A DNA stretch of 64,000 nucleotides from Leucobacter rhizosphaerae (GTDB taxonomy: Bacteria; Actinomycetota; Actinomycetes; Actinomycetales; Microbacteriaceae): positions 620,001 through 684,000 of the forward strand of contig NZ_CP095043.1 of assembly GCF_022919175.1 (NCBI RefSeq), written 5' to 3'. Both the position numbers and the translations under genes were made by a program. Below are positions 33,854 through 44,349 of this stretch, piece after piece (positions within the stretch are counted from its first letter, which is position 1; every line of letters begins with the position of its first letter). The notes beneath the pieces were generated by a model, which was given only the letters and a program-made list of their open reading frames with translations, did not search any database and was not told where the DNA came from.

Positions 33854-34959
33854 GGGGCCTCCTGGAGGGCTCGGTCGACGGTGGCGCAGAGTTCGTCCCA
33901 GGACGCGTCGAACTTGCCGAGACCCTCGCGCTCGAGGGTCTCGGTGATCTCGAGGTAGTCGATGCCCTGGGCGTCGAGGTGATTCAGGAGCTGGTTCGAT
34001 TCCAGGTACTCGGAGGTGACGGAGTCGCCGCGGCTGATGCCGTGATCCGCCCACGCCCGAAGGGTCGCCTCGGGCATCGTGTTCACCACGCCCGGCGCCA
34101 CCAGTTCGGAGACGTAGAGGGTGTCGGGCAGGGCCGGATCCTTGACGCCGGTCGAGGCCCACAGGGGGCGCTGGGCGTTCGCGCCCAGCCCGCGGAGGAA
34201 GACCGCGCGCTCGCTCGAGAACGCCTGATCGAAGACCTCGTATGCCAGGCGCGCATTGGCGACTCCTGCCTGCCCGGTGAGTGCTCGCGCCTCATCGGTG
34301 CCGAGGCTCCGCAGCCGCGCGTCGACCTCCGTGTCGAGTCGGGACACGAAGAACGACGCGACCGAGTGGATCGACGCGAGGTCGATCCCGGCCGCGCGGG
34401 CTCGCTCGAGGCCGGTGAGGTACGCATTGATGACCTGCCGGTACCGCTCCAGGCTGAAGATCAGCGTCACGTTCACGCTGATGCCGGCGGCGATCGTCTC
34501 CGTGATCGCCTCGAGCCCCTCGACGGTCGCAGGGATCTTGATCATGGCGTTCGGCCGGTCGACCCGATCCCACAGTTCTCGGGCCTGCGCGACGGTTCCC
34601 GCGGTGTCGCGCGCGAGTCGGGGCTCCACCTCGATCGACACGCGGCCGTCGAATCCGGCGGTGGCGGCGTACGTCTCGGCGAGGAGGTCGCAGGCGTCGG
34701 CGACATCGCTCGTCGTGAGTTCGACGATGGTCTCGCTCACCCCGAGCCCGCGCTCGGCGCACGCCGCGATGCGATCCCCGTAGCCGATCCCGCCGCCGAT
34801 CGCGGCCGCGAAGATCGTGGGGTTCGTCGTCACGCCGACCACGTCGAGCTGCGCGACGAGATCACGCAGCTCACCGGAATCGATCCGGTGGCGGGAGAGG
34901 TCGTCGAGCCAGATGCTGACGCCGGCTCGGCTGAGTGCTGCGGTGCGGGATTCCGTCAC
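33850..34959 (-). CDS. tal: Transaldolase
   Basis: Transfers a dihydroxyacetone unit in the non-oxidative pentose phosphate pathway. The Schiff-base Lys lies in [11 protein letters not shown], the N-terminal [12 protein letters not shown] segment is typical, and [11 protein letters not shown] and [12 protein letters not shown] are conserved. 369 residues is normal for the actinobacterial form. The start is GTG with AGGAG seven bases before it. It lies between tkt (10 bases upstream) and pgi (4-base overlap). Confidence 0.96.
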   Translation of the reverse strand: MTESRTAALSRAGVSIWLDDLSRHRIDSGELRDLVAQLDVVGVTTNPTIFAAAIGGGIGYGDRIAACAERGLGVSETIVELTTSDVADACDLLAETYAATAGFDGRVSIEVEPRLARDTAGTVAQARELWDRVDRPNAMIKIPATVEGLEAITETIAAGISVNVTLIFSLERYRQVINAYLTGLERARAAGIDLASIHSVASFFVSRLDTEVDARLRSLGTDEARALTGQAGVANARLAYEVFDQAFSSERAVFLRGLGANAQRPLWASTGVKDPALPDTLYVSELVAPGVVNTMPEATLRAWADHGISRGDSVTSEYLESNQLLNHLDAQGIDYLEITETLEREGLGKFDASWDELCATVDRALQEAP

Positions 34960-34969
34960 GGGTGGGCTC

Positions 34970-37045
34970 CTAGGCTGAGAGGCTGTCGCGGGCCGCCGAC
35001 ACCACCGCGTCCGTGGTGATGCCGAACTCGCGGAACAGCGTTTCGTAGTCGGCCGATGCGCCGAAGTGCTCGATGGAGACGGACCGGCCGCGGTCGCCGA
35101 CGAAGCGCTCCCAGCCGAGCGAGAGGCCCGCCTCGACGCTCACGCGGGCGGTGACGTCGGCGGGCAGCACCTCTGCGCGATACTCCTCGGTCTGCTCTGC
35201 GAACCACTCGAGGCAGGGGGCCGAGACGACGCGCGCGCCGATCCCGTCCGCGGCGAGCCGCTCGCGCGCCTCGACGGCGAGCTGCACCTCGGACCCGGTG
35301 GCGATGAGGATCACGTCGATCGTTCCCGTGGGCGAGTCCGCGAGCACGTAGGCGCCGCGTCGCACCCCCTCGGCCGACGCAAAGTCACCGCCGCGCGGCA
35401 GCACCGGCACGTTCTGCCGGGTCAGCGCGATGCCCGCGGGGCCCTCGTGCCGCGAGAGCATCTCGTGCCACGCGACGGTCACCTCGTTCGCGTCCGCGGG
35501 GCGGATGATCGCGAGGTTCGGGATCGCGCGCAGCGTCGCCAGCTGCTCGATCGGCTGGTGGGTCGGGCCGTCCTCGCCGAGCGCGATGGAGTCGTGCGTC
35601 CAGACGAAGATGCTGGGTACGTTCATCAGCGCGGCCAGGCGGACCGCCGGACGCATGTAGTCGCTGAAGATGAGGAAGGTGCCGCCGTAGCTGCGGGTGT
35701 TGCCGTGCAGCTGGATGCCGTTGAGGATCGCGCCCATGGCGTGCTCGCGGATCCCGAAGTGGAGCACCCGGCCGTAGGGATCGCCCTGCCAGCTCGAGGT
35801 CGAGCGCCGCGCGGGCACGAACGACGGGACGCCCGGGATCGTGGTGTTGTTCGATCCGGCGAGGTCGGAGGATCCGCCCCACAGCTCGGGCATCACCGGG
35901 CCGAGGGCGGCGAGCACCTTGCCGCTCGCCGCACGGGTCGCGACGCTCGTACCGGGCTCGAACTCGGGCAGCACGTCGGCGATGCCCTCGGGCAGCTCCT
36001 GCGCCTCGATGCGGTCGAAGAGCGCCTTGCGCTCGGGGTTCGCTGCGGCCCAGGCGTCGAAGGTCTGCTGCCAGGCGGCGCGGCCCTCGGCGCCGCGCTC
36101 GACGGCCTTGCGCGTGTGGGCGATGACCTCGGGGGCGACGGCGAAGTGCTGCTCGGGATCGAAGCCGAGCGCGGTCTTCAGCCCGGCGAGCTCGTCACCG
36201 CCGAGCTTCGAGCCGTGGATGCCGCCGGTGTTCTGCTTGCCCGGGCTCGGCCAGCCGATGACGGTCTTCAGGATGATGAGGCTCGGCTTGCCCGTCTCGC
36301 CCTGTGCGGCGACGATCGCGTCGTGCAGCTCGGCGAGATCCTCGACATAGGCCCCGGTCTTCTTCCAGTCGACCTCGATGACCTGCCAGCCGTAGGACTC
36401 GTAGCGCTTCGCCACGTCCTCGGTGAAGGAGATGTCGGTGTCGTCCTCGATCGAGATCTGGTTGGAGTCGTAGATCGCGATGAGGTTGCCGAGCTCCTGG
36501 TGCCCGGCGAGGGAGGATGCCTCGCTCGTCACGCCCTCCTGCAGGTCGCCGTCGCCGGCGACCACGTAGATGAAGTGGTCGAACGGGCTCGTGCCCGGGG
36601 CAGCCTCGGGATCGAAGAGACCGCGCTCGTAGCGGGCGGCGTAGGCGAAGCCGACCGCGGAGGCGAGGCCCTGGCCGAGCGGGCCGGTCGTGATCTCGAC
36701 GCCGCGCGTGTGGCCGTACTCGGGGTGGCCGGGCGTCTTCGATCCCCAGGTGCGCAGCGCCTGGAGATCCTCGAGCTCGAGCCCGTAGCCTCCGAGGTAC
36801 AGCTGCACGTACTGGGTGAGCGAGGAATGGCCCACGGAGAGGATGAAGCGGTCGCGACCGACCCAGTCCGCGTCCGCGGGGTCGTGGCGCATCACCTTCT
36901 GGTGGAGGAGGTACGAGACCGGTGCGAGACTGATCGCGGTGCCCGGGTGCCCGTTGCCGACCTTCTCCACGGCATCGGCCGCCAGCACTCTCGCAGTGTC
37001 CACCGCGAGGCCGTCGAGCTCATCCCACTGCAGTTCGCTTCCCAA
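34970..37045 (-). CDS. tkt: Transketolase
   Basis: Thiamine diphosphate enzyme that moves two-carbon units in the pentose phosphate pathway. The motif [13 protein letters not shown] is near residue 32; the ThDP/Mg-binding stretch is [13 protein letters not shown] through YDSNQISIE. The pyrimidine domain has [18 protein letters not shown] and IRPADANE. At 691 residues it is full length. The start is TTG, with GAGGG upstream, and no better ATG is nearby. It is the first gene of the tkt-tal-pgi set. Confidence 0.96.
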   Translation of the reverse strand: MGSELQWDELDGLAVDTARVLAADAVEKVGNGHPGTAISLAPVSYLLHQKVMRHDPADADWVGRDRFILSVGHSSLTQYVQLYLGGYGLELEDLQALRTWGSKTPGHPEYGHTRGVEITTGPLGQGLASAVGFAYAARYERGLFDPEAAPGTSPFDHFIYVVAGDGDLQEGVTSEASSLAGHQELGNLIAIYDSNQISIEDDTDISFTEDVAKRYESYGWQVIEVDWKKTGAYVEDLAELHDAIVAAQGETGKPSLIILKTVIGWPSPGKQNTGGIHGSKLGGDELAGLKTALGFDPEQHFAVAPEVIAHTRKAVERGAEGRAAWQQTFDAWAAANPERKALFDRIEAQELPEGIADVLPEFEPGTSVATRAASGKVLAALGPVMPELWGGSSDLAGSNNTTIPGVPSFVPARRSTSSWQGDPYGRVLHFGIREHAMGAILNGIQLHGNTRSYGGTFLIFSDYMRPAVRLAALMNVPSIFVWTHDSIALGEDGPTHQPIEQLATLRAIPNLAIIRPADANEVTVAWHEMLSRHEGPAGIALTRQNVPVLPRGGDFASAEGVRRGAYVLADSPTGTIDVILIATGSEVQLAVEARERLAADGIGARVVSAPCLEWFAEQTEEYRAEVLPADVTARVSVEAGLSLGWERFVGDRGRSVSIEHFGASADYETLFREFGITTDAVVSAARDSLSA

Positions 37046-37129
37046 TGCCTACCCTCTCTCAGAACCGTTCGCGCGCCGTTCCGCACACACGGACCAATCC
37101 TACCGGCAGGGGAGGTACCATAGAGGGTG

Positions 37130-38062
37130 ATGTCCACCGAGATCTCAGCCCCCGCACAGTCCAGCGATCGGCGTCCCCGACGCACGATCGGTCGTACGGT
37201 CAAGAACTACGTCGCGCTGACGAAGCCGCGGGTCATGGAACTCCTGCTCGTGGTGACGGTTCCGGCCATGATTCTGGCGCAGGGCGGCCTGCCGAACCTC
37301 TGGCTCGTGCTCGCGACGCTCATCGGCGGCGCGATGAGCGCGGGGTCCGCGGGCGCCTTCAACTGCTACATCGATCGCGACATGGACCGCAAGATGCAGC
37401 GGACGAAGAATCGCCCGCTGGTCACCGGGGAGATCTCCGACCGCAACGCGCTGATCTTCTCCTGGGTGCTCGGCGCCCTCTCCGTGGTGTGGCTCTGGTT
37501 CACCACCAACTGGCTCGCGGCGGCCCTGTCGGCGGGCGCGATCTTCTTCTACGTGGTCATCTACACGCTGATCCTGAAGCGGCACAGCGAGCAGAACATC
37601 ATCTGGGGCGGGATCGCGGGGTGCTTCCCCGTGCTCATCGGGTGGGCCGCGGTGACCGGCAGCCTCGACTGGCCGGCCTGGGTGTTCTTCCTCGTCATTT
37701 TCCTCTGGACGCCGCCGCACTACTGGCCGCTGTCCATGCGGTACCGCGAGGACTACGCCGCGGCCGGCGTGCCGATGCTCGGGGTCGTGCGCGGTCGCGC
37801 CACCGTCGGGCTGCAGATCATCCTCTACGCGTGGGCGACGGTGGCCTCGAGCCTCCTGCTCATTCCCGCGGCCGGTATCGGTTGGCTCTACACGGTGGTC
37901 GCCGTGGCCTCGGGCGGCTACTTCATCATCCAGGCCCATCGGCTCTACGGCAGCGCGATCCGCGGCCAGGAGGGCAAGCCGATGCAGGTCTTCCACGGCT
38001 CGATCACCTACCTGTCCGTGCTCTCGCTCGCCATCGCGATCGATCCGCTGCTGCCGTTCTAG
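37130..38062 (+). CDS. ctaB: Heme O synthase (protoheme IX farnesyltransferase)
   Basis: UbiA-type membrane prenyltransferase that adds farnesyl to heme B. About nine hydrophobic segments are present. The first Asp-rich motif is [12 protein letters not shown], followed by KNRPLVTG; the second region is [18 protein letters not shown] 37130 is chosen, though the adjoining GTG at 37127 may be used. TACCAT at 37116-37121 could be the -10, leaving little or no leader. ctaA, the next step in heme A synthesis, lies 0.9 kb away on the other strand. Confidence 0.95.
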   Translation: MSTEISAPAQSSDRRPRRTIGRTVKNYVALTKPRVMELLLVVTVPAMILAQGGLPNLWLVLATLIGGAMSAGSAGAFNCYIDRDMDRKMQRTKNRPLVTGEISDRNALIFSWVLGALSVVWLWFTTNWLAAALSAGAIFFYVVIYTLILKRHSEQNIIWGGIAGCFPVLIGWAAVTGSLDWPAWVFFLVIFLWTPPHYWPLSMRYREDYAAAGVPMLGVVRGRATVGLQIILYAWATVASSLLLIPAAGIGWLYTVVAVASGGYFIIQAHRLYGSAIRGQEGKPMQVFHGSITYLSVLSLAIAIDPLLPF

Positions 38063-38079
38063 CCTGCGCCTTCTCAGCG

Positions 38080-38085
38080 CTAGGC
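38080..38085 (+). promoter_or_regulatory. -10 element of the methyltransferase gene, probably leaderless
   Basis: TAGGCT ends seven bases before ATG 38093, and no purine-rich ribosome-binding site is present. Confidence 0.45.
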
Positions 38086-38092
38086 TGATGCC

Positions 38093-38893
38093 ATGGTTGA
38101 CGCGTATGCCCATGGCCACCACGCAAGTGTGCTGAAGTCGCACACCTGGCGCACCGCGGAGAATTCCGCGGCGTACCTGCTCCCGCATCTCACGACGGGT
38201 GCCCGGGTGCTCGACGTGGGGTCCGGCCCCGGCACGATCACCGCAGACTTCGCGGAACTCGTGGCGCCGGGGGCCGTCGTGGGCCTGGACGCCTCGGCTG
38301 ACGTGGTCGCGAAGGCGACCGAGGACGCCGCCGCGCGGCAGCTGGCCAATCTCCGGTTCGAAACGGGGGATGCCTACGCGCTCGAGTACCCGGACGCGAG
38401 CTTCGACCTGGTGCACGCGCACCAGGTGCTGCAGCACGTGGGCGATCCGGTGGCGATGCTCCGGGAGATGCGCCGCGTTACGGCTCCGGGCGGGCTCGTC
38501 GCCGCGCGTGATGTGGACTACGGCGGCGTGATCCTGTCACCCGACTCCGATGTGTTGAACGAGTGGCTCGCCCTCTACCTCAAGGTCCACGCGGGGGTCA
38601 GCGGCGATCCCTGCGCCGGACGCTCGCTGAAGTCGTGGGCGCGGGCTGCCGGGTTCTCGGAGATCACGTCCAGCGCGTCGCTTTGGCTGTTCGAGACCGA
38701 CGAGGATCGCGCCTGGTGGGGCGGCATGTGGGCGGAGCGGATCCTGTCGTCGGCGTTCGCCGACAACGCGATCCGGCTCGGGCTCGCGGAGCGCTCGGAC
38801 CTCGAGCGCATCTCCGAGGGGTGGACGCGCTGGGCCGCGGATCCGGACGGCTGGATGCTCATGCCCCACGCGGAGATCCTCGCCCGCCCGTAG
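38093..38893 (+). CDS. Class I SAM-dependent methyltransferase
   Basis: A 266-residue Rossmann methyltransferase of the UbiE/methyltransf_11 type. Motif I is VLDVGSGPGTITADF, the acidic residue after strand 2 lies in VVGLDAS, and a FDLVHAHQVLQHV segment forms the later motifs. The substrate is unknown. The position between ctaB and ctaA might suggest quinone or heme metabolism, but nothing in the sequence confirms it. A hairpin-like inverted repeat (38907-38913 with 38946-38952) follows, before convergent ctaA. Confidence 0.85.
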   Translation: MVDAYAHGHHASVLKSHTWRTAENSAAYLLPHLTTGARVLDVGSGPGTITADFAELVAPGAVVGLDASADVVAKATEDAAARQLANLRFETGDAYALEYPDASFDLVHAHQVLQHVGDPVAMLREMRRVTAPGGLVAARDVDYGGVILSPDSDVLNEWLALYLKVHAGVSGDPCAGRSLKSWARAAGFSEITSSASLWLFETDEDRAWWGGMWAERILSSAFADNAIRLGLAERSDLERISEGWTRWAADPDGWMLMPHAEILARP

Positions 38894-38985
38894 TTTCTGC
38901 CGGGTCGTGTGAGCGATATCTGGGGTGGATCGGGGCATTCAGCACGGAAATCGCTCGCCCCAACGGGCCGCGCGGGATTCCGCAG

Positions 38986-39915
38986 CTAGGACACGAGCGC
39001 CGGGCGCTTCAGCCGCAGCACGACGATCGTCATCGTCGCCGCGGTCAGCGCCGCGAGCACCATGTGCACACCGACCGCGAGCTCCGGCAGACCATTGCGG
39101 GCCTGGTAGACGCCGATGAGGATCTGCACCACGAGTACCGCCAGCAGCGCGATCGTCCAGCGGAGCGGCCGCAACCGCCGCGACGCCGCCCAGACCAGCA
39201 GCGCGAGCGTCAGCGCGAGCGCCGCGTACCCCGGCCACGCATGGATGTGGCTCATGAGCCCGGCGTCGACGCCGTCGCGCTGGATCGTCGCGTCACCCGA
39301 GTGGGGTCCGGATCCCGTGGTGAGCACCCCGAAGACGACCGTGATCGCCATCACGAACGTCGTGATGTGGGTGAGGATCGTGAAGCCCTTCGGCGCGACC
39401 GACTCGCGCGGACCGGGTGCCTCGTACATCCGCGCGAGGTACGCCGCGGTGATGCAGACCAGGGCGAGCGAGATGATGTAGTGGATCCCGACGAGGTTCG
39501 CGTTGAGGTGCAGCCAGACGATGATGCCGCCGATGAGCGCCTGCAGCAGCACCAGCCCGAGGACGACGGTCGAGATGACGGGGAGATCCCGCCGCTGCCC
39601 GCGCAGGCGCCAGCTCGCGATCGCGACGAGCAGCGCGGCGATCAGCAACGGACCCGAGATCGTGCGGTTCCCGAACTCGATGAGGGAGTGGTACGACAGC
39701 TCTTCGGTGGGAACGAGGGACCCTGGCGCGCACAGCGGCCAGTTCGGGCAGCCGAGCCCCGATCCGGTGAGGCGAACCGCCCCGCCCGTCGCGATGATGA
39801 GGGTGTTGAGCACGAACGAGATCCAGGCGCAGACCCGCAGGAATCGGGAGGTCACCGCAGTGCGAAGCGGCTCCCGGTTCGTGACATCCGGTGCGGGCGA
39901 TGTGGCGGCGGACAA
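38986..39915 (-). CDS. ctaA: Heme A synthase (COX15/CtaA family)
   Basis: Oxidises heme O to heme A for the aa3-type oxidase. Eight hydrophobic segments are visible, with conserved HYIIS-like and HIHAWPG histidine regions for heme binding and the conserved LTGSGLGCPNWPLC near the N-terminus. TTG at 39915 is preferred because AGGAG lies eight bases upstream; an ATG at 39945 in the same frame has no ribosome-binding site. It diverges from the suf operon. Confidence 0.92.
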   Translation of the reverse strand: MSAATSPAPDVTNREPLRTAVTSRFLRVCAWISFVLNTLIIATGGAVRLTGSGLGCPNWPLCAPGSLVPTEELSYHSLIEFGNRTISGPLLIAALLVAIASWRLRGQRRDLPVISTVVLGLVLLQALIGGIIVWLHLNANLVGIHYIISLALVCITAAYLARMYEAPGPRESVAPKGFTILTHITTFVMAITVVFGVLTTGSGPHSGDATIQRDGVDAGLMSHIHAWPGYAALALTLALLVWAASRRLRPLRWTIALLAVLVVQILIGVYQARNGLPELAVGVHMVLAALTAATMTIVVLRLKRPALVS

Positions 39916-39986
39916 CGAGGCTCCTCTCGGTCGCACCCCATTCACAGGGAGTCTGGCATACCCCTCCCGTTCTCGCCGGGATCCTG

Positions 39987-39992
39987 TAGAAT
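39987..39992 (+). promoter_or_regulatory. -10 element of the suf operon
   Basis: TAGAAT lies about 200 bases upstream of sufB. No good -35 is seen. The implied leader is about 195 bases, much longer than other leaders in this window. Confidence 0.5.
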
Positions 39993-39999
39993 GGGAAGC

Positions 40000-40193
40000 T
40001 GTGGTTGCGAACGGCGAACCCGGGGAGCAGTGGAGCCCACTGCTGAGAACCGATTCCGTCCGAAGCCCAGACTACTGCACCGCTGCAGGGAACCCGATGC
40101 GAGCCCGGAACCGAACGATCCGGGCAGCGTGCGAGCCGGATCCCTCCGACTTTGCCACGGGACACCCAGCGAGACAAAGAAGAGGGAGGGATC
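40000..40193 (+). promoter_or_regulatory. Long structured 5' leader of sufB
   Basis: The region lacks a credible gene and contains an 8-bp hairpin AGCAGTGG/CCACTGCT (40026-40033 with 40037-40044) and GC-rich pairing segments further on, ending with GAGGGAGGG just before the ATG. No sufR-like regulator gene is next to it. It may carry post-transcriptional control, but no known riboswitch was recognised. Confidence 0.35.
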
Positions 40194-41612
40194 ATGCCAG
40201 AGGTACTGATCGACCGACCCGAGCTTGAAGGCTTGGGCCAGTACGAGTTCGGCTGGCACGACAGCGATGAGGCGGGCGCGATTGCGAAGCGCGGCCTCAG
40301 CGAGCAGGTCGTGCGTGAAATCTCAGCTCTCAAGAACGAACCTGAGTGGATGCTGCAGCGACGCCTGAAGGCGCTGCAGATCTTTGGACGCAAGCCGATG
40401 CCGACCTGGGGCGCCGACCTCTCGGACATCGACTTCGACAACATCAAGTACTTCGTCCGCTCCACGGAGCAGCAGGCGACGAGCTGGGAGGATCTCCCAG
40501 ACGAGATCAAGGAGACCTACGAGCGGCTCGGGATCCCCGAGGCGGAGCGTCAGCGTCTCGTCGCGGGTGTGGCCGCGCAGTACGAGTCCGAGGTCGTCTA
40601 CCACCAGATCCGCGAGGACCTGGAGGAGCAGGGCGTGCTCTTCCTCGACACCGACACCGCACTGCGCGAGCACCCGGAGATCTTCCAGGAGTACTTCGGC
40701 ACCGTGATCCCGTCGGGCGACAACAAGTTCGCCGCGCTGAACACCGCCGTGTGGTCGGGCGGCTCCTTCGTGTACGTCCCGAAGGGCGTCTCCGTCGAGA
40801 TCCCGCTGCAGGCCTACTTCCGCATCAACACGGAGAACATGGGCCAGTTCGAGCGCACGCTCATCATCGCCGACGAAGACAGCTACGTCCACTACATCGA
40901 GGGCTGCACCGCGCCGATCTACAAGTCGGACTCGCTGCACTCTGCGGTCGTCGAGATCATCGTGAAGAAGAACGCGCGCGTCCGCTACACCACGATCCAG
41001 AACTGGTCGACGAACGTGTACAACCTCGTCACCAAGCGCGCGATCGCGGAAGAGGGCGCGACCATGGAGTGGGTCGACGGCAACATCGGCTCGAAGGTCA
41101 CCATGAAGTACCCGTCCATCTACCTGACCGGAGAGCACGCCAAGGGGGAGACGCTCTCCGTCGCCTTCGCGGGTCCCGGCCAGCACCAGGACACGGGCGC
41201 GAAGATGATCCATCTCGCCCCGAACACGAAGTCCTCGATCCTCGCGAAGTCCATCGCCCGCGGCGGCGGTCGCACCGGGTACCGCGGCGAGGTCCGCGTG
41301 GAGGCGAATGCCCACCACTCGGCCAACTCCGTGGTGTGCGATGCGCTGCTCGTCGACACCATCTCGCGCAGCGACACCTACCCGGCCATCGACATCCGCA
41401 CCGATGACGCGGAGCTCGGCCACGAGGCCACCGTCTCCCGGGTCAGCGAGGAGCAGCTTTTCTACCTCATGAGCCGCGGCATGGCCGAGGAGGAGGGCAT
41501 GGCGATGATCGTGCGCGGCTTCATCGAGCCGATCGCCCGCGAGCTGCCCATGGAGTACGCGCTCGAACTGAACAAGCTCATCGAGATGGGCATGGAAGGA
41601 TCCGTCGGATAA
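40194..41612 (+). CDS. sufB: Fe-S cluster assembly protein SufB
   Basis: Scaffold subunit of the SufBCD complex. The 472-residue sequence has the family core ([42 protein letters not shown], ending [28 protein letters not shown] stretches) and the C-terminal [16 protein letters not shown]. The conserved Cys in EGCTAP is retained. The ATG at 40194 follows GGGAGGG. sufD starts at the base of its stop codon. Confidence 0.96.
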   Translation: MPEVLIDRPELEGLGQYEFGWHDSDEAGAIAKRGLSEQVVREISALKNEPEWMLQRRLKALQIFGRKPMPTWGADLSDIDFDNIKYFVRSTEQQATSWEDLPDEIKETYERLGIPEAERQRLVAGVAAQYESEVVYHQIREDLEEQGVLFLDTDTALREHPEIFQEYFGTVIPSGDNKFAALNTAVWSGGSFVYVPKGVSVEIPLQAYFRINTENMGQFERTLIIADEDSYVHYIEGCTAPIYKSDSLHSAVVEIIVKKNARVRYTTIQNWSTNVYNLVTKRAIAEEGATMEWVDGNIGSKVTMKYPSIYLTGEHAKGETLSVAFAGPGQHQDTGAKMIHLAPNTKSSILAKSIARGGGRTGYRGEVRVEANAHHSANSVVCDALLVDTISRSDTYPAIDIRTDDAELGHEATVSRVSEEQLFYLMSRGMAEEEGMAMIVRGFIEPIARELPMEYALELNKLIEMGMEGSVG

Positions 41613-42817
41613 TGACGACAGCTGAAGCTACGAAGACGACGGCCCCCGAGGCCGGCACCGAGCAGCACGGTCTGAAGGCGCACTCCGACGGCGACTGGGC
41701 GAACCGCGTGCCGGTGCAGACCCGCTCCGAGCGCCCGACCTCGACCGACGTCGCCGATTTCGCCGAGGTCACGGGCCGCGAAGCGGTGTGGAAGTACACC
41801 CCCGTCGCCAAGCTCGGTGCCTTGCTGAACGGCGAACTCGACGGCTCGCGGATCCCGGTCACGGTGCCCGCGGTCGCGGGTGCGACGAGCGAGTGGATCG
41901 CTCGTGACGACGCGCGGATCGGCCGTGCCGGAGTGCCCGAGGAGCGCGGCGCCGCGGCAGCGTGGAGCGCCTTCTCCGAGGCGCACCTCGTGACGATCTC
42001 GGGGGAGGAGCACGTCACCGCGATCGTCCGTCGTGACGCGCTCGACGCCGCGCCCCGTGCGGCGCACACCGTGGTCGAGGCCACCCCGCACAGCCGCGGC
42101 CTCGTCATCCTCGAGAACACGGGCTCCGCCCAGCTCTCGGAGAACGTCGAGATCGTGGTCGGTGACGGCGCACAGCTCACGCTCGTGTCGGTCCAGCAGT
42201 GGAACGACGACGCGATCCATCTGTCGAGCCACTACGCCACCGTGGGCCGCGACGCGAGCTTCGTGCACATCGTCGTCTCGCTGGGCGGCGGCATCGTCCG
42301 CCTGAACCCGTCGATCCACCTCGATCACGAGGGTGCGAACGGCGAGGCTTTCGGCGCGTACTTCGCCGATGCCGGGCAGCACCTCGAGCACCAGGTCTAC
42401 ATGGACCACAATGCTCCCCACACCCGCAGCCGAGTCACCTACAAGGGTGCGCTGCAGGGCGAGGGCGCGCACACGGTGTGGATCGGCGACGTGCTGATCC
42501 GCCAGAATGCCAACGGCACCGACAGCTACGAGCAGAACCGCAACCTGGTGCTCACGCCCGGGACGCGCGCGGATTCGATCCCGAACCTCGAGATCGAGAC
42601 CGGCGACATCGAGGGTGCCGGACACGCGTCCGCGACCGGCCGCTTCGACGACGAGCACCTGTTCTACCTGCAGAGCCGCGGCATCTCCGAGGAGGAGGCG
42701 CGCAAGCTCGTGGTCCGCGGGTTCCTGCTCGAGGTGATCAACCAGATCGGCGACGACGCGACCGAGGAGCGGCTCCAGGCCGCGATCGAGGCCGAGCTCG
42801 CTGAGAGCACGAAGTAA
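41612..42817 (+). CDS. sufD: Fe-S cluster assembly protein SufD
   Basis: A 401-residue SufB paralogue that completes the SufBC2D scaffold. The right-handed beta-helix core is seen in HIVVSLGGGIVRLNPSIHLDHEG and QVYMDHNAPHTRSRVTYKGAL, ending in LFYLQSRGISEEEARKLVVRGF. The conserved His near DHNAPHT is present. It begins at the last base of the sufB stop codon and is followed with no gap by the Rieske-type gene. Confidence 0.95.
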   Translation: MTTAEATKTTAPEAGTEQHGLKAHSDGDWANRVPVQTRSERPTSTDVADFAEVTGREAVWKYTPVAKLGALLNGELDGSRIPVTVPAVAGATSEWIARDDARIGRAGVPEERGAAAAWSAFSEAHLVTISGEEHVTAIVRRDALDAAPRAAHTVVEATPHSRGLVILENTGSAQLSENVEIVVGDGAQLTLVSVQQWNDDAIHLSSHYATVGRDASFVHIVVSLGGGIVRLNPSIHLDHEGANGEAFGAYFADAGQHLEHQVYMDHNAPHTRSRVTYKGALQGEGAHTVWIGDVLIRQNANGTDSYEQNRNLVLTPGTRADSIPNLEIETGDIEGAGHASATGRFDDEHLFYLQSRGISEEEARKLVVRGFLLEVINQIGDDATEERLQAAIEAELAESTK

Positions 42818-43150
42818 ATGCCCCGACAGAAGGTGCTCGCGCTGAGCGAGTTGGTGCAGGATCAGGCCACCCGCGTGGTCATTGACGATGTTCCGATCGC
42901 CGTGGTGCTGGACGCGAACGGTGCGGTCCACGCCATCGGAGATACCTGCAGCCACGGGCAGATCAGTCTGTCCGAGGGCTTCGTCGAGGGTGACACGCTC
43001 GAGTGCTGGGCCCACGGCTCCGCGTTCTCGCTGTGCACCGGCATTCCGCAGAACCTTCCGGCGTACGAGCCGGTTCCCGTCTATGTGGTCGAGATCGAAA
43101 ACGGCGACGTGTACATCGACCCCAACGTAACGAAAGAGATTGAACAATGA
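42818..43150 (+). CDS. Rieske-type [2Fe-2S] ferredoxin of the suf operon
   Basis: A 110-residue protein with both Rieske ligands: Cys-x-His in DTCSHGQ and Cys-x2-His in LECWAHGSAF. Such proteins are fused or linked to suf loci in many actinobacteria and are annotated as non-heme oxygenase ferredoxin subunits; a role in electron delivery or cluster handling is likely. It directly abuts sufD and overlaps sufC by four bases (ATGA). Confidence 0.9.
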   Translation: MPRQKVLALSELVQDQATRVVIDDVPIAVVLDANGAVHAIGDTCSHGQISLSEGFVEGDTLECWAHGSAFSLCTGIPQNLPAYEPVPVYVVEIENGDVYIDPNVTKEIEQ

Positions 43151-43905
43151 GCTCCGTTCTTGAGATCAAGGACCTGCATGTCAGCGTCGAAACCGAGCAG
43201 GGTCAGAAGCAGATCCTCCGCGGCGTCGACCTCACCCTGACCCAGGGTCAGACCCACGCCATCATGGGCCCCAACGGCTCCGGCAAGTCCACGCTCGCCT
43301 ACGCCATCGCGGGCCACCCGCGCTACGAGGTCACGGGCGGATCCATTCTGCTCGACGGCGAAGAGGTGCTGGAGATGGGCGTCGACGAGCGGGCGCAGGC
43401 CGGCCTGTTCCTCGCCATGCAGTACCCGGTCGAGATCCCCGGTGTCACCAACGCCAACTTCCTCCGCACCGCCAAGACCGCGATCGACGGCGAAGCACCG
43501 CCCATCCGCACCTGGATGAAGGACGTCAAGTCGGCGATGCAGGACCTGCGCATGGACGAGTCCTTCGCGTCGCGCAACGTGAACGAGGGCTTCTCCGGCG
43601 GCGAGAAGAAGCGGAACGAGATCCTGCAGCTCGAGCTGCTGAAGCCGAAGTTCGCGGTGCTCGACGAAACCGACTCCGGCCTCGACGTCGACGCGCTGAA
43701 GATCGTCTCGGAGGGAGTGAACCGCGCGAAGGACACCACCGGCCTCGGTGTGTTGCTCATCACGCACTACACGCGCATCCTGCGCTACATCAAGCCCGAC
43801 TTCGTGCACGTCTTCGTCAACGGCCGCGTGGCCGAGGAGGGCGGCCCTGAGCTCGCGAACCGGCTCGAGGAAGAGGGCTACGACCGCTTCCTCGTGGACG
43901 CCTGA
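43147..43905 (+). CDS. sufC: Fe-S cluster assembly ATPase SufC
   Basis: ABC-type ATPase of the SufBCD scaffold, 252 residues. Walker A is MGPNGSGKSTLAYA, the signature FSGGEKKRNE, and Walker B FAVLDETDSGLDVDALK, where the SufC-typical LDETDSGLD is diagnostic. The ATG overlaps the upstream stop codon. The next gene is sufT-like; the cysteine desulfurase sufS and sufU usually found here are missing. Confidence 0.96.
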   Translation: MSSVLEIKDLHVSVETEQGQKQILRGVDLTLTQGQTHAIMGPNGSGKSTLAYAIAGHPRYEVTGGSILLDGEEVLEMGVDERAQAGLFLAMQYPVEIPGVTNANFLRTAKTAIDGEAPPIRTWMKDVKSAMQDLRMDESFASRNVNEGFSGGEKKRNEILQLELLKPKFAVLDETDSGLDVDALKIVSEGVNRAKDTTGLGVLLITHYTRILRYIKPDFVHVFVNGRVAEEGGPELANRLEEEGYDRFLVDA

Positions 43906-43916
43906 TCCCGAGGGCG

Positions 43917-43922
43917 TAGGCT
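43917..43922 (+). promoter_or_regulatory. -10 element before the sufT-like gene, probably leaderless
   Basis: TAGGCT ends six bases before ATG 43929. It would allow the gene to be transcribed separately from sufC. Confidence 0.4.
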
Positions 43923-43928
43923 ACTCCC

Positions 43929-44279
43929 ATGAGCGAAGAGACGACGACCGTGCCGCACACGATCGATCCCGAGTTCCGCGAACAGGCGATCGAGGCGCTG
44001 AAGAACGTCTCGGACCCCGAGCTCGGTGTGAACATCGTCGATCTCGGCCTGATCTACGATCTCGCGTTCGATGAGGAGCACGACGCGCTGGTCATCAGCA
44101 TGACGCTGACCAGCGCCGGCTGCCCCCTCACCGACGTGATCGAGAACGACATCGCCGAGGCGCTCGACGGGCTCGTCACGGCCTTCCGCATCAACTGGGT
44201 GTGGATGCCGCCGTGGACGCCGGAGCGCATCACCGACGACGGCCGAGACATGATGAGAGCGTTGGGTTTCTCGATCTAG
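43929..44279 (+). CDS. sufT: Metal-sulfur cluster assembly factor (SufT/DUF59 family)
   Basis: A 116-residue MIP18/DUF59 protein. It contains ALKNVSDPELGVNIVDLGLIYDL and TLTSAGCPLTDVIENDI, where the conserved Cys lies. Members help mature Fe-S proteins in bacteria and eukaryotes. It follows sufC by 23 bases but may have its own leaderless promoter. A large terminator closes the locus. Confidence 0.9.
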   Translation: MSEETTTVPHTIDPEFREQAIEALKNVSDPELGVNIVDLGLIYDLAFDEEHDALVISMTLTSAGCPLTDVIENDIAEALDGLVTAFRINWVWMPPWTPERITDDGRDMMRALGFSI

Positions 44280-44293
44280 GATCGAGCCCCGAA

Positions 44294-44339
44294 ACGCAAT
44301 CGGGCAGGACCACCGAGGGGTGATCCTGCCCGATTGCGT
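44294..44339. terminator. Strong terminator at the end of the suf locus
   Basis: A stem of about 20 bp with one mismatch (44294-44314 with 44319-44339) and a GAGG loop lies between the convergent sufT-like and DUF5302 genes. It can act in both directions. Confidence 0.85.
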
Positions 44340-44349
44340 GCGTCCGGGG

